From Novosphingobium beihaiense (GTDB lineage Bacteria > Pseudomonadota > Alphaproteobacteria > Sphingomonadales > Sphingomonadaceae), in the NCBI RefSeq assembly GCF_022832375.1, contig NZ_JALHLG010000014.1, positions 93,433-157,432 of the forward strand: 64,000 bases of DNA, in the 5' to 3' direction. Of this stretch, positions 33,741 through 42,655 are shown one piece after another (positions within the stretch are counted from its first letter, which is position 1; each line of letters opens with the position of its first letter). The position numbers and the translations under genes are program-made. The notes beneath the pieces were generated by a model, which saw only the letters and a program-made list of their open reading frames with translations, ran no database searches and was not told the origin of the DNA.

Positions 33741-36374
33741 ATGAGCGGTGTTTCCAGCAAGCAGAGCGCAACCCCGATGATGGCCCAGTACCTCGCCCTG
33801 CGCGAGGAGGCGGGCGATTGCCTTTTGTTCTACCGCATGGGCGACTTCTTCGAGCTGTTTTTCGACGATGCGAAGAAGGCCGCCGCGATCCTCGATATCG
33901 CGCTCACCACGCGCGGCGAGCACAACGGGGCGCCGATCCCGATGTGCGGCGTGCCGGTGCATTCGGCGGAAAGCTATCTCGCGCGCCTGATCAAGGGCGG
34001 GTGCCGCGTCGCCATTGCCGAACAGACCGAAACGCCCGCCGAAGCCAAGGAGCGCGCCAGAAAGGAAGGCCGGGCTTCCAAGGCGCTGGTGGCGCGCGAT
34101 ATCGTGCGCTTCGTCACCGCGGGCACGCTGACCGAGGAAGCCCTGCTGGAGCCGCGCCGGGCCAATGTGCTGGCAGCGGCCTGCGCCATGCGCGGTCTGG
34201 TGGGAATTGCCGCCTGCGATATCTCCACCGGCCAGATGGAGCTGGAGGAATGCGCGCCGGACCGCCTCGGCGCCACGCTGGCGCGGCTGGGGGCGAGCGA
34301 GCTGGTGGTGCCCGATGGCTGGGAACTGGCGCCAGAGAATGCGATTGCGCGTTCGGGCCATGAATTCTCGTCCGAAGGGGGCGAGGAGCGGCTGAAGCTG
34401 ATCCACGGCGTTGCCACGCTCGACGGGTTCGGCAGCTTCACCCGGCCGATGCTGGCGGCGGCGGGCGGGCTGATCGCCTATCTCGATCATGTCGGACGCG
34501 GCAGCCTGCCGCTGCTGCTGCCGCCGCAGGCCCGCGCGGGCGAGGCGACGCTGGCGATGGACGAGGCGACGCGCGCCAGTCTCGAAATCCTCGAATCCGC
34601 GCAGGGCGGGCGCCGGGGCAGCCTGATCGATGCGATCGACCGCTGCGTGACCGGCGCGGGCGCGCGCCAGCTGGCCGAGGACTTGTCCGCCCCGCTGACC
34701 GACCGCACTGCGATCGCCGAGCGGCTGGAGCTGGTCGAATGGCTCCACGACGATGCCCTGCTGCGCGAGGATCTGCGCGCGGCCTTGCGCGCGCTGCCCG
34801 ATGTCGGCCGTGCGCTGGGCCGTATCGTTGCGGGCCGCGGCAGCCCGCGCGATCTCGGGCAGTTGCGCGACGGCCTTTCGGGCGCGCGGGTAGTGGCGGA
34901 CAGGCTCGCCCGGCGCGACGATCTGCCGGTGTTGTTCGAAACGCTGCTGCCGGGGCTGAGCGGGCACGGCGCGCTCGTCGATCATTTCGAACGAGCGCTG
35001 GTGCCCGCGCCGCCGACCGAGCGTGGGCAGGGCGGCTACATCGCCGAAGGGTATGACTCCGCGCTGGACGAACTGCGCGTCATGTCCGGCAATGCCCGCC
35101 GCGCCATCGCTGCGCTGGAGACGAAATACCGCGAGGAAACGGGCGTCGCCGCGCTCAAGATCAAGCATAACAATGTGCTGGGCTACTTCATCGAAGTCCC
35201 CTCGCGCCATGCCGACAAGCTGATGGAGCCGGACAGCGGCTTCTCGCACCGCCAGACGATGGCAGGCGCGATGCGCTTCAATGCGCTGGCGCTGCACGAG
35301 GAAGCCAGCCGCATCACCGAAGCGGGTGCCCATGCGCTGGCTGCCGAGGAAGCGCATTTCGAGAGTCTGGTCGCCGAGGCCGTGGCGGCCCGGCGCGAGA
35401 TCGCCCGCACGGCGGCGGCTCTTGCCCGCATCGACGTGGCCGCAGGGCAGGCTGAGCGCGCGGCCGAAGGCGGCTGGACGCGCCCGCATGTGGTCGAAGG
35501 GCTCTCGCTGGATATCGAGGGCGGGCGGCATCCCGTGGTCGAGGCCGCGCTCATGGCGCAGAGCGAGCGCTTCGTCGCCAACGATTGCCGGCTGGGCACG
35601 CATGACCGGCTCTGGCTGATCGGCGGCCCGAACATGGGCGGTAAATCGACGTTCCTGCGCCAGAACGCGCTGATCGTGCTGCTCGCGCAGGCGGGCGGCT
35701 TCGTGCCCGCCAAGGCCGCGCGGATCGGCATGGTGGACCGCCTGTTCAGCCGCGTGGGCGCATCGGACAATCTCGCGCGCGGCCGCTCGACTTTCATGGT
35801 CGAGATGGTGGAAACCGCCGCGATTCTCGCACAGGCCACCGAAAGCAGCTTCGTCATCCTCGACGAAGTGGGGCGCGGCACGTCCACCTATGACGGCCTT
35901 GCGCTGGCCTGGGCCGTGGCCGAGGCCGTGCACGAGAGCAACCGCTGCCGCTGCCTTTTCGCCACGCACTATCACGAACTGGCCCGGCTGGCGGAGACCT
36001 GCGAGGCGCTGTCGCTCCACCATGTCCGCGCGCGCGAGTGGAAAGGCGATCTCGTCCTGCTGCACGAACTGGCCGAAGGTCCGGCCGATCGCAGCTACGG
36101 CCTCGCCGTCGCGCGGCTGGCGGGCGTTCCGCCCAAAGTGATCAGCCGGGCGAAATCGGTGCTGGAAAAGCTGGAAAAGGGCCGTGCCGAAACCGGCGGT
36201 CTGGCGGCGGGGCTGGGCGACCTGCCGCTGTTCGCCGCCGCCGAAGACGCGCGCGAGGAACAGTGCGATACCCTGCGCGACAAGCTGCGCGAGATGGATG
36301 TCGATGCGCTGGCCCCGCGCGATGCGCTGGAGATCCTCTACGATCTCAAGCGCGAGGCCGGTACCGAATCTTAA
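33741..36374 (+). CDS. mutS: DNA mismatch repair protein MutS
   Basis: MutS recognises base mismatches and small loops and starts repair with MutL. It has 877 residues from MSGVSSKQS. The mismatch-binding phenylalanine block reads LLFYRMGDFFELFFDDAKKA near residue 30. The Walker A motif GGPNMGGKSTFLRQ and the downstream DEVGRGTSTYDG complete the ATPase. The frame is open far upstream, antisense to maeB, but family length fixes the start at 33741. It diverges from maeB with a 114-bp gap. Confidence 0.97.
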   Translation: MSGVSSKQSATPMMAQYLALREEAGDCLLFYRMGDFFELFFDDAKKAAAILDIALTTRGEHNGAPIPMCGVPVHSAESYLARLIKGGCRVAIAEQTETPAEAKERARKEGRASKALVARDIVRFVTAGTLTEEALLEPRRANVLAAACAMRGLVGIAACDISTGQMELEECAPDRLGATLARLGASELVVPDGWELAPENAIARSGHEFSSEGGEERLKLIHGVATLDGFGSFTRPMLAAAGGLIAYLDHVGRGSLPLLLPPQARAGEATLAMDEATRASLEILESAQGGRRGSLIDAIDRCVTGAGARQLAEDLSAPLTDRTAIAERLELVEWLHDDALLREDLRAALRALPDVGRALGRIVAGRGSPRDLGQLRDGLSGARVVADRLARRDDLPVLFETLLPGLSGHGALVDHFERALVPAPPTERGQGGYIAEGYDSALDELRVMSGNARRAIAALETKYREETGVAALKIKHNNVLGYFIEVPSRHADKLMEPDSGFSHRQTMAGAMRFNALALHEEASRITEAGAHALAAEEAHFESLVAEAVAARREIARTAAALARIDVAAGQAERAAEGGWTRPHVVEGLSLDIEGGRHPVVEAALMAQSERFVANDCRLGTHDRLWLIGGPNMGGKSTFLRQNALIVLLAQAGGFVPAKAARIGMVDRLFSRVGASDNLARGRSTFMVEMVETAAILAQATESSFVILDEVGRGTSTYDGLALAWAVAEAVHESNRCRCLFATHYHELARLAETCEALSLHHVRAREWKGDLVLLHELAEGPADRSYGLAVARLAGVPPKVISRAKSVLEKLEKGRAETGGLAAGLGDLPLFAAAEDAREEQCDTLRDKLREMDVDALAPRDALEILYDLKREAGTES

Positions 36375-36402
36375 CCCCGGCCATGGCATCGTGCCGATCG
36401 TC

Positions 36403-36645
36403 ATGATCAGCACGCTCGGCCCCCGCATGAACACCGTGTTCGGCAGCCGCTGGAAAGCGGTGTGGTGGAGCGCGGGTGTCCTGCTGACCGCCTACTGCTC
36501 GGTGCCTTCGGCGCAGCAGGACAAGGCGGCGGATGGCGGCAAGGGACAGGCCGATGCCGCCGCAGCGGTGGTCAGTGCGATCAAGGGCTCGCCGTCAAAG
36601 CCGGAGAAGCACGTCAATCCCTGGGCCAAGAAGCCGCAGGGCTGA
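36403..36645 (+). CDS. Small exported protein of unknown function
   Basis: An 80-residue frame starting at ATG 36403, or at a second ATG at 36427 that gives 72 residues and may be better. It has a hydrophobic segment (AVWWSAGVLLTAYCS) with a cysteine near the cleavage region and an alanine- and glycine-rich mature part ending VNPWAKKPQG. The position between mutS and a convergent DUF805-like gene, 29 bp after mutS, makes it real or a chance frame with similar odds. No ribosome binding site is evident. Confidence 0.5.
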   Translation: MISTLGPRMNTVFGSRWKAVWWSAGVLLTAYCSVPSAQQDKAADGGKGQADAAAAVVSAIKGSPSKPEKHVNPWAKKPQG

Positions 36646-36664
36646 CTTTCCGGGTCAAACAGCC

Positions 36665-37321
36665 TCAGAGACCCTTCCGTCCGAATCCGGTGGCACGGCG
36701 GCCGGCCGGGGGCGGGGCGGACGTTTCCTGCGATGCTGCTGCGGTCTGGCCGCTGCGATAGGTGTCCAGCGCTCTGGCGATAGCGGCATTTTCACGGTCT
36801 TCGCGTTGTGCGCCGGCTTCGAACTCTCTCGGCACATTGCCCGTGCGATAGTTTATGGCGGATCGTGCCTTTGCCGCGCGCTGCAGCGAGTCGCCGCCGA
36901 AGATTTCGTCATAGTCGAAGGCTTCTTTGCTGCCGACGCAGCCGAGTGCGATGGTAAGCGCGAAATCGAGAAGGCCGATCAGCAGCGAGCCTGAGGATAG
37001 GGTGTGCAGGGCAGCAGGCCCTTTGGTCAGGGCTCCGCTTGATAAAACCATGATAAGCATGAGGATCTGTAGACCTTGCGCGGTCCATGGCAGCCATACG
37101 GGCCAGCCGATATCCCGGCAGCGCCCCATCATTACGAAGCGGAACCAGATGCTGAGCGGCAAAATGGCCAGCATCAGCGCGATACCCATCGCGTATTCCC
37201 GGGTGGCAATACCAACCAAGCCCAGAACCAGCAGCACAGGCACGCCGATCATGTAGACCGCGAACCGGCGCCAGTAGCCGCCCTGACCGATTTTGCCGCG
37301 ATTATCCGCAGGTAATGGCAC
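36665..37321 (-). CDS. DUF805-like membrane protein
   Basis: A 218-residue protein with about four membrane segments in the first 130 residues. The first two are YMIGVPVLLVLGLVGIA and IALMLAILPLSIWFRF. The motif RCRDIGWPVW resembles the RLHDIG motif of DUF805 proteins. The last 80 residues are charged and cytoplasmic, with no known domain. The upstream 93 bp are AT-rich and probably carry its promoter. The function is unknown. Confidence 0.78.
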   Translation of the reverse strand: MPLPADNRGKIGQGGYWRRFAVYMIGVPVLLVLGLVGIATREYAMGIALMLAILPLSIWFRFVMMGRCRDIGWPVWLPWTAQGLQILMLIMVLSSGALTKGPAALHTLSSGSLLIGLLDFALTIALGCVGSKEAFDYDEIFGGDSLQRAAKARSAINYRTGNVPREFEAGAQREDRENAAIARALDTYRSGQTAAASQETSAPPPAGRRATGFGRKGL

Positions 37322-37414
37322 GATGCTCCTCCCTGTTTGACAAGGAGGAGCAATAGAGAGTGTCTGGATAACGCTTGGTTTAATCTTACAGATATTTAAT
37401 CTGGTATTCGCCTG

Positions 37415-38284
37415 TTACCGGCTCGGCACCGGCGTTTCGCCCGAATAGTCGTAGAAGCCCTTGCCGGTCTTGCGGCCGTACCATCCGGCCTCGACGTATT
37501 TCTGCAGCAGCGGCGCGGGGCGGTACTTGGGATCGCCGGTGGTGGCCTGGAACACTTTCATGATCTCGTAGAGCGTATCGAGACCCACGAAGTCGGCCAG
37601 CGTCAGCGGCCCCATCGGGTGATTGGCGCCGAGCTGCATGCCCGCGTCGATATCCTCCACCGAGGCGAGGCCTTCGCCCAGCACGAAGATCGCCTCGTTG
37701 AGCAGCGGGCACAGGATGCGGTTGACCACGAAGCCCGGCGCATCGCCCGCGAGCACCACCGTCTTGCCCAGCTTCTCGCCGAAGGCCTTCATCCGGTCCG
37801 TGGTGTCCTGCGAGGTGGCAAGGCCGGGAATCACTTCGACGAGGCCCATGACCGGCACCGGATTGAAGAAGTGCATTCCGCAGAAACGCGCCGGATCGGG
37901 CGACTGCGCGGCCATGCGGGTGATCGGGATCGAGCTGGTGTTGGAGGCCATGATCGCGCCGTCTTTCAGCACTTGGCCCGCCGCTTCGAAGATCTTGGCC
38001 TTGATATCCTCGCGCTCGGTCGCGGCCTCGATAATGAGGTCGCAGCCGGAAAGGCCGGAATAGTCGCCCACCGGGGTGATGCGCGCGAGCAGCGCATCGG
38101 CATCGGCCTCAGTCATCTTTTCCTTGGCGACGAGGCGCGAGAGGCTCTTGGCGATCCCGGCCTTGCCCTTTTCGGCGACTTCTAGGCTCACGTCGGTCAG
38201 GACCACGTCCATGCCTTTGCCCGCCACGGTCTGGGCAATGCCCGATCCCATGATGCCCGCGCCGATGATGCCGACTGTCTGCAC
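37415..38284 (-). CDS. 3-hydroxybutyryl-CoA dehydrogenase
   Basis: The 289-residue enzyme oxidises 3-hydroxyacyl-CoA to 3-ketoacyl-CoA with NAD(P). It has the N-terminal Rossmann loop [13 protein letters not shown] and the catalytic block [14 protein letters not shown]. The C-terminal helical domain ends [13 protein letters not shown]. The start is GTG at 38284, with GAGGGAGT upstream; a frame to 38377 has no such site. It lies 68 bp downstream of the cobalamin adenosyltransferase gene, on the same strand. Short-chain and fatty acid or polyhydroxyalkanoate roles are all possible. Confidence 0.93.
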   Translation of the reverse strand: MQTVGIIGAGIMGSGIAQTVAGKGMDVVLTDVSLEVAEKGKAGIAKSLSRLVAKEKMTEADADALLARITPVGDYSGLSGCDLIIEAATEREDIKAKIFEAAGQVLKDGAIMASNTSSIPITRMAAQSPDPARFCGMHFFNPVPVMGLVEVIPGLATSQDTTDRMKAFGEKLGKTVVLAGDAPGFVVNRILCPLLNEAIFVLGEGLASVEDIDAGMQLGANHPMGPLTLADFVGLDTLYEIMKVFQATTGDPKYRPAPLLQKYVEAGWYGRKTGKGFYDYSGETPVPSR

Positions 38285-38352
38285 GCTAAACTCCCTCTCG
38301 CTGCTGTCCGGATTCGCGCAAGGCCTGCGGGCCTCGCGTCCGGCGCGGGACT

Positions 38353-38922
38353 CTAGCGGTTCTGTCCGGGCACCCAAAGCACGTCGTCGGCCCCATTGGC
38401 ATTAACCGCCCGGGCGAGGACGAAGAGATAGTCGCTCAGCCGGTTGATATAGGCGAGCGCAGCCGGGTTCACCGGTTCCGAGGCGGCCAGCGCGGCGGCC
38501 TTGCGTTCGGCGCTGCGGGTGGCGGCGCGGGCGATGTGGACGCGTGCGGCGGCTTCGCTGCCGCCGGGCAGGATGAAGCTTCTGAGCGGCTGGAGGTCTG
38601 CGTTGATCGCATCGATCGCACTTTCGAGCCATTCGGCCTGCGCGCTCACCATCCGCAGCGTCATTTCGCCCGGCGTGAAATCCTCGCCCGGTGTGGCGAG
38701 ATCGGCGCCGAGATCGAACAGGTCGTTCTGGATGCGCGTCAGCGTGGCGGCGTGGGGCGAGCCGGAAAGGGCGCAGACGGCCAGCCCGATAGCGCTGTTC
38801 GCCTCGTCCACCGCGCCGATGGCTTCCATGCGTGCGGCGTGCTTGGGCTGGCGCGATCCGTCGACAAGGCCGGTGGTCCCGTCGTCGCCGGTGCGGGTGT
38901 AGATCTTGTTCAGCCGGACCAT
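38353..38922 (-). CDS. Cob(I)yrinic acid a,c-diamide adenosyltransferase (PduO type)
   Basis: The enzyme attaches adenosyl to cobalt from ATP to make the coenzyme B12 precursor. The 189-residue PduO-type fold begins [20 protein letters not shown]. The ATP site is seen in [10 protein letters not shown] and [18 protein letters not shown], with RNRSxE-like features in [14 protein letters not shown]. It is read towards the hydroxybutyryl-CoA dehydrogenase gene. No cobalamin riboswitch is visible upstream; that gap holds a REP pair. Confidence 0.94.
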   Translation of the reverse strand: MVRLNKIYTRTGDDGTTGLVDGSRQPKHAARMEAIGAVDEANSAIGLAVCALSGSPHAATLTRIQNDLFDLGADLATPGEDFTPGEMTLRMVSAQAEWLESAIDAINADLQPLRSFILPGGSEAAARVHIARAATRSAERKAAALAASEPVNPAALAYINRLSDYLFVLARAVNANGADDVLWVPGQNR

Positions 38923-38955
38923 GGATTCAGACCTCGGTGATTGTTGGAGCCGTTC

Positions 38956-39022
38956 CCGTTCGTGTCGAGCGAAGTCGAGACACGTCGCGCACTGGTGTCT
39001 CGACTTCGCCCGGCACGAACGG
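38956..39022. repeat. REP-like palindromic repeat, family B, paired inverted copies
   Basis: The 28-mer at 38956-38983 is matched in inverse at 38995-39022 with only two changes, so the pair would form a long hairpin around an 11-base loop. A third copy at 44445-44472 is an exact inverse of the first. The shared core is GTGTCTCGACTTCG. It sits between the adenosyltransferase and HIG1-like genes. Confidence 0.85.
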
Positions 39023-39042
39023 AGACGTCAAAGCGTCATCTG

Positions 39043-39276
39043 CTAGTGCGTCATCGCCAGCAAGATGGCGCAGACGAGCACGGCGGCGGCCTGATACTTG
39101 ATGCGGTTGAACATCATCTTGTTCTGCAACACCTGGTTCGGCGTTGGCCCCACCGCGTTCGGATCGCGGTTGAGGTCTTCCTTGGTGCTGCTGAGGAAAG
39201 CGGCGATGCCGCGAACCAGACTGACCACGACCATGATCATCAGCACGACAATGATGGGGACAAGAATATAGTTCAT
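39043..39276 (-). CDS. HIG1-domain-like twin-transmembrane protein
   Basis: The 77-residue protein has two hydrophobic segments, ILVPIIVVLMIMVVVSLV and AAAVLVCAILLAM. Between them is a charged loop that contains the NRIKYQ-type motif (MMFNRIKYQAAAV), as in HIG1/RCF proteins tied to cytochrome oxidase assembly or stability. It overlaps the gluQ stop by 4 bp, so the two are probably co-transcribed. A longer frame upstream belongs to the gluQ region. Confidence 0.82.
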   Translation of the reverse strand: MNYILVPIIVVLMIMVVVSLVRGIAAFLSSTKEDLNRDPNAVGPTPNQVLQNKMMFNRIKYQAAAVLVCAILLAMTH

Positions 39277-40118
39277 GTCCCCGTATCTAGGGCTTGTGAC
39301 AGCGAAATGCCAGCCGGGAAGCGGCCTGCGCGCAGCGCATCGGCGATGGCACGGCCATCCTCGCCAGCCCGCCGCCGGTCTCCCAGCGAAGGTGAACCGC
39401 GCCGCTTGGCCAGCTTCCGGCCGTCCGCTTCCACCAGCAGGCCATGGTGATGCCAGACCGGCACCGGCAGTTCGAGCAGCGCCTGCAGCAGGCGGTGGAC
39501 ATGGCTGGCCGGAAACAGGTCCATCCCGCGCGTGACCAGCGTGATCCCGTCCGCCGCATCGTCCAGCGTGGCGGCCAGGTGATAGCTGGCGGGCAGATCC
39601 TTGCGTAGCAGCACAACGTCGCCGAAGACCTGCGGCGTGGCGGCCTGTGGCCCGGCCCGCTCGTCCATCCATTCGAGCGGTCCGGCGATTTCCATGGCGC
39701 GGGTGACGTCAAGCCGCCAGGCGGCGCCTTCAGGGTCCACCTCCCGGTGGCGGCAAGTGCCGGGGTAGACCGGCCCGTCCGGCCCCATGGCAGTCGCGGC
39801 GGCGGCGATTTCGGCGCGGGTGCAGCGGCAGGGGTAGAGCAGGCCCATGGCCTTGAGCCGCTCGCCCGCCTGCGCATAGCTGGCCAGCCGGTGCGACTGG
39901 AACGCCACTTCGCCATCCCATCCCAGCCCCAGCCATTCAAGATCGCGCAGGAATTCCTCGACGAATTCGGGGCGGCTGCGCGCGCCGTCGATATCCTCGA
40001 TCCGCAGGCGGAACGTGCCGTCCCCTTCGCGCGCCAGATCGTGGGCCACTACGGCGGCATAGGCATGGCCCAGATGCAGTGGGCCGTTGGGGCTGGGAGC
40101 GAAGCGGGTCACGGTCAT
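39273..40118 (-). CDS. gluQ: Glutamyl-Q tRNA(Asp) synthetase
   Basis: GluQRS attaches glutamate to queuosine at position 34 of tRNA-Asp. It is a 281-residue truncated GluRS lacking an anticodon-binding domain. The HIGH-like motif PSPNGPLHLGHAYAA and the KRRGS loop are visible, with the zinc ligands in CRCTRAEI and CRHRE. It pairs with the HIG1-like gene through a 4-bp overlap. It diverges from the HNH nuclease gene, 185 bp away. Confidence 0.95.
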   Translation of the reverse strand: MTVTRFAPSPNGPLHLGHAYAAVVAHDLAREGDGTFRLRIEDIDGARSRPEFVEEFLRDLEWLGLGWDGEVAFQSHRLASYAQAGERLKAMGLLYPCRCTRAEIAAAATAMGPDGPVYPGTCRHREVDPEGAAWRLDVTRAMEIAGPLEWMDERAGPQAATPQVFGDVVLLRKDLPASYHLAATLDDAADGITLVTRGMDLFPASHVHRLLQALLELPVPVWHHHGLLVEADGRKLAKRRGSPSLGDRRRAGEDGRAIADALRAGRFPAGISLSQALDTGT

Positions 40119-40303
40119 GACCCGTTCTGCTTACCGCGCCGGAGCCGCGCTGCAAGATGCACAAGCTGAGGCCCTGCGGCGAATCAGGTCTGTGGATTGT
40201 CAGCGTGTTGCCATATTGCCAGCTTGACGGAGTCTCGCGCAAATGCTGGATATACTCTTATGCATTGCCATCAAACCGCAATGGCGGCCTGCGACAGGAG
40301 GCC

Positions 40304-40912
40304 ATGCTCAAGTCGGAGCTGATAGAGCGCGCGGCCCGGTTCCGCAGCGCGGAGGATGATCCCTCCCGAAGTCTTTCAGACTGTCCTGCTCTGGTGTTGA
40401 ACGCGGATTACACGCCGCTTTCCTATTATCCGCTCAGCCTCTGGCCCTGGCAGACCGTGATCAAGGCGGTGGTGCTGGAACGGGTGGATATCGTTTCCAG
40501 CTATGACCGTGCGGTCCATTCGCCGAACTGGACGATGCAGATCCCGTCGGTGATCGCGCTGCGGCAATATGTGAAGCCCAGCGAATTCCCAGCCTTCACC
40601 CGCTTCAACTTGTTCCTGCGGGACCGGTTTTCCTGCCAGTATTGCGGCAGCCCGCATAACCTGACGTTCGATCACGTCGTCCCGCGCCGTCTGGGCGGCA
40701 AGACGAGCTGGGAAAACATCCTCACCGCCTGCGCGCCGTGCAATCTCAAGAAGGGCGGCCGCACGCCCAAGCAGGCGCACATGCCCCCGCTGGTGCCGCC
40801 GATCCGCCCGACGAGCTGGCAATTGCAGGAACGCGGCAAGGCTTTTCCGCCGAACTACCTGCACGAAACCTGGCGCGACTGGCTCTATTGGGACATCGAG
40901 CTGGAGGCGTAG
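40304..40912 (+). CDS. HNH endonuclease family protein
   Basis: The 202-residue protein has the zinc-binding HNH core from CQYCGSPHNLTFDHV to TSWENILTACAPCNLKKG. The CxxC pairs (CQYC, CAPC) and the catalytic histidine are all present. The N-terminal region contains PALVLNADYTPLSYYPLSLW, which is conserved in this alphaproteobacterial subfamily. The start at 40304 follows the strong site CAGGAGG; a longer frame to 40157 is not preferred. No methylase or toxin partner is adjacent, so it is more likely a housekeeping or repair nuclease than a restriction enzyme. Confidence 0.88.
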   Translation: MLKSELIERAARFRSAEDDPSRSLSDCPALVLNADYTPLSYYPLSLWPWQTVIKAVVLERVDIVSSYDRAVHSPNWTMQIPSVIALRQYVKPSEFPAFTRFNLFLRDRFSCQYCGSPHNLTFDHVVPRRLGGKTSWENILTACAPCNLKKGGRTPKQAHMPPLVPPIRPTSWQLQERGKAFPPNYLHETWRDWLYWDIELEA

Positions 40913-40942
40913 GCTTCTGGTGCTTGACGGAGGCGATGAATC

Positions 40943-41291
40943 ATGACCCCGACGCAACTGCTTGCTCCCACCTATGGGCAGATGTTGCGAGCGCTCTCGG
41001 GCTGGCTCGATAAAGCGCAGAAGCAGCTTGCCGGGGCGGAAGCCGAGGCCCTACTGTCGGAGCGGCTGGCGCCGGACATGTATCCGCTTTCCAGCCAGAT
41101 CCGCTTCATTTGCTTGCAGGCGCAGGAGGCCACGTTCCGGCTGCGCGGCGAGCTGGTTCCCGAACGGCTGGACGAACTGGCGGCGGAAGGGCGCGGCGCG
41201 GGCGAGCAGCCGGGGGATCGAGCTGGGCAAGGCGGACTACGTGCCGCACATGTTCGCCTATCTCCGGCCGGAGACTGCCGAGCAGGGCTGA
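40943..41291 (+). pseudogene. DUF1993 family pseudogene with internal deletion and frameshift
   Basis: The first frame (from 40943) reads MTPTQLLAPTYGQMLRALSG and ends its homology at about 41215 (GRGAGEQPG), typical of the DUF1993 N-terminus. The family C-terminus, GIELGKADYVPHMFAYLRP, appears in another frame and stops at 41291. The junction therefore joins the two halves out of frame and has lost about 70 residues from the middle. The family is usually about 170 residues. The start has a weak ribosome binding site. Both ends are recognisable, so the loss looks recent. Confidence 0.85.
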
Positions 41292-41300
41292 GCGCGCAGT

Positions 41301-42551
41301 CTACTCTTCGTTGTCCACCCCAGCATCCACGGCGCTCGACACCGCCACGTCCATCGTCACATTGCCGACGGTGCGCATGATGTCGGGCAGCATTTCCACC
41401 GCCACCAGAATCCCCAGCGGCCAGAGCGGCACGCCCATGGCCGCCGCGATCGGGCCGGTAGAGGCGATGAAGCTGAGCGTGCCGGGCAGCGAGACGGTGC
41501 CGAAAGTCGTTACGAAAGCCACCAGCACGCCCGCCGCGATGGCCATCGGCGTCAGCGTGTGCCCCGCCAGATGCGCGGCGTAGATGGCAACGCCCATGTT
41601 CATCGCCGGGCCGGTCGAGCGGAACAGCGTGACGGCGAGTGGCAGCACGAATTCGCTGGTGGTGTTGCGCACTTCCAGCCTGCGGCAGGAGGCCAGCATT
41701 GCGGGCAGGCTGGCGAGCGAGCTTTGGGTGGAGATGGCCACAACTTGCGCGGGCAGCACTGCACGGGTGAAAGCGCCCAGCCGCTTTCGGCCTGCCAGCA
41801 CGGCCAGCGGATACGCACCCAGCAGGAACACCGCGCCCAGCGAGGCGACCAGCAGGATATAGTGCACCAGCGCTCCGATTGCTGCGAGGCCGCTGCTCGC
41901 CGCCAGCGACAGGCCGAGCGCGAAAACGCCCAGCGGCGCCACTTTCAGCACCCAGCCGATCACCACGATCATCGCGCCAGTCAGCCCTTCGAACAGCAGC
42001 GCCAGATGGCGGCGCGGTTCTTCCGCCAGCCGGGTGGTGGCCGTGGCGAACAGGGCGATGAACACGATCACCGGCAGCATCGCATCGTCGGCAGCGGCCG
42101 TGAAAACGTTGGAAGGCACCAGCGAACCGAGAAAGTCTCCAAAGCCGGGCAGTGGCGCATCCGGCGCAGCGGCGGCATGGGGCATGGCGATGGCCGGGGG
42201 CGGAAACAGCGCCAGGAACGCCGGCATCAGCACGCCGCCCAGGATCGCGCTTGCGGCCAGCACGCCGACGATCAGCCCCAGCGTGCGCTTGGCCATGGCC
42301 CCGGCATTGGCGGCGGCAGCGGTTTCGACGATGCCGGTGAACATCAGCCCAGCCACCAGCGGCAGGATCGTCATCTTCAGCGCCTTGAGCCAGAACGTGC
42401 CCAGCGGCCCGGCGATGTCGAGCAGGGGCGGCAGAACCGGCGAGCCTTTCAGCAGGACACCGGCCACCAGTCCGGCGATCAGCCCGCCCAGTGTCAGCAT
42501 GCCCGGTACGCGAATTTCGGGCATGCGCCCGGCGCTGCTGGTCTGTGTCAT
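41301..42551 (-). CDS. Dicarboxylate/amino acid:cation symporter, divergent paralogue
   Basis: A 416-residue DAACS-family transporter. The serine-rich hairpin reads STQSSLASLPAMLAS, the ion-binding helix RSTGPAMNMGVAIYA (not the usual NLDGT), and the second hairpin LPGTLSFIAS. The DxxxRTxxNxxxD motif is present as PDIMRTVGNVTMD. It is clearly diverged from the 29841 gene. The start at 42551 has AAGGGATC upstream; a frame to 42701 is open without a ribosome binding site. It is convergent with the DUF1993 pseudogene (9 bp) and diverges from glmM. Confidence 0.9.
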   Translation of the reverse strand: MTQTSSAGRMPEIRVPGMLTLGGLIAGLVAGVLLKGSPVLPPLLDIAGPLGTFWLKALKMTILPLVAGLMFTGIVETAAAANAGAMAKRTLGLIVGVLAASAILGGVLMPAFLALFPPPAIAMPHAAAAPDAPLPGFGDFLGSLVPSNVFTAAADDAMLPVIVFIALFATATTRLAEEPRRHLALLFEGLTGAMIVVIGWVLKVAPLGVFALGLSLAASSGLAAIGALVHYILLVASLGAVFLLGAYPLAVLAGRKRLGAFTRAVLPAQVVAISTQSSLASLPAMLASCRRLEVRNTTSEFVLPLAVTLFRSTGPAMNMGVAIYAAHLAGHTLTPMAIAAGVLVAFVTTFGTVSLPGTLSFIASTGPIAAAMGVPLWPLGILVAVEMLPDIMRTVGNVTMDVAVSSAVDAGVDNEE

Positions 42552-42655
42552 GCGATCCCTTGTTGTGGTGCCTGCGCGGCCCGAAACGCGTGACATTACC
42601 AGCCCGCCGCGACATAGCAATTTTCCAGAAAGGTGGGAGGGTATAGAGCATAGCC

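Noticed and set aside
38923..39042. A possible cobalamin riboswitch before the adenosyltransferase gene.
   Set aside because: The region is taken up by REP family B copies; no B12-box is seen.
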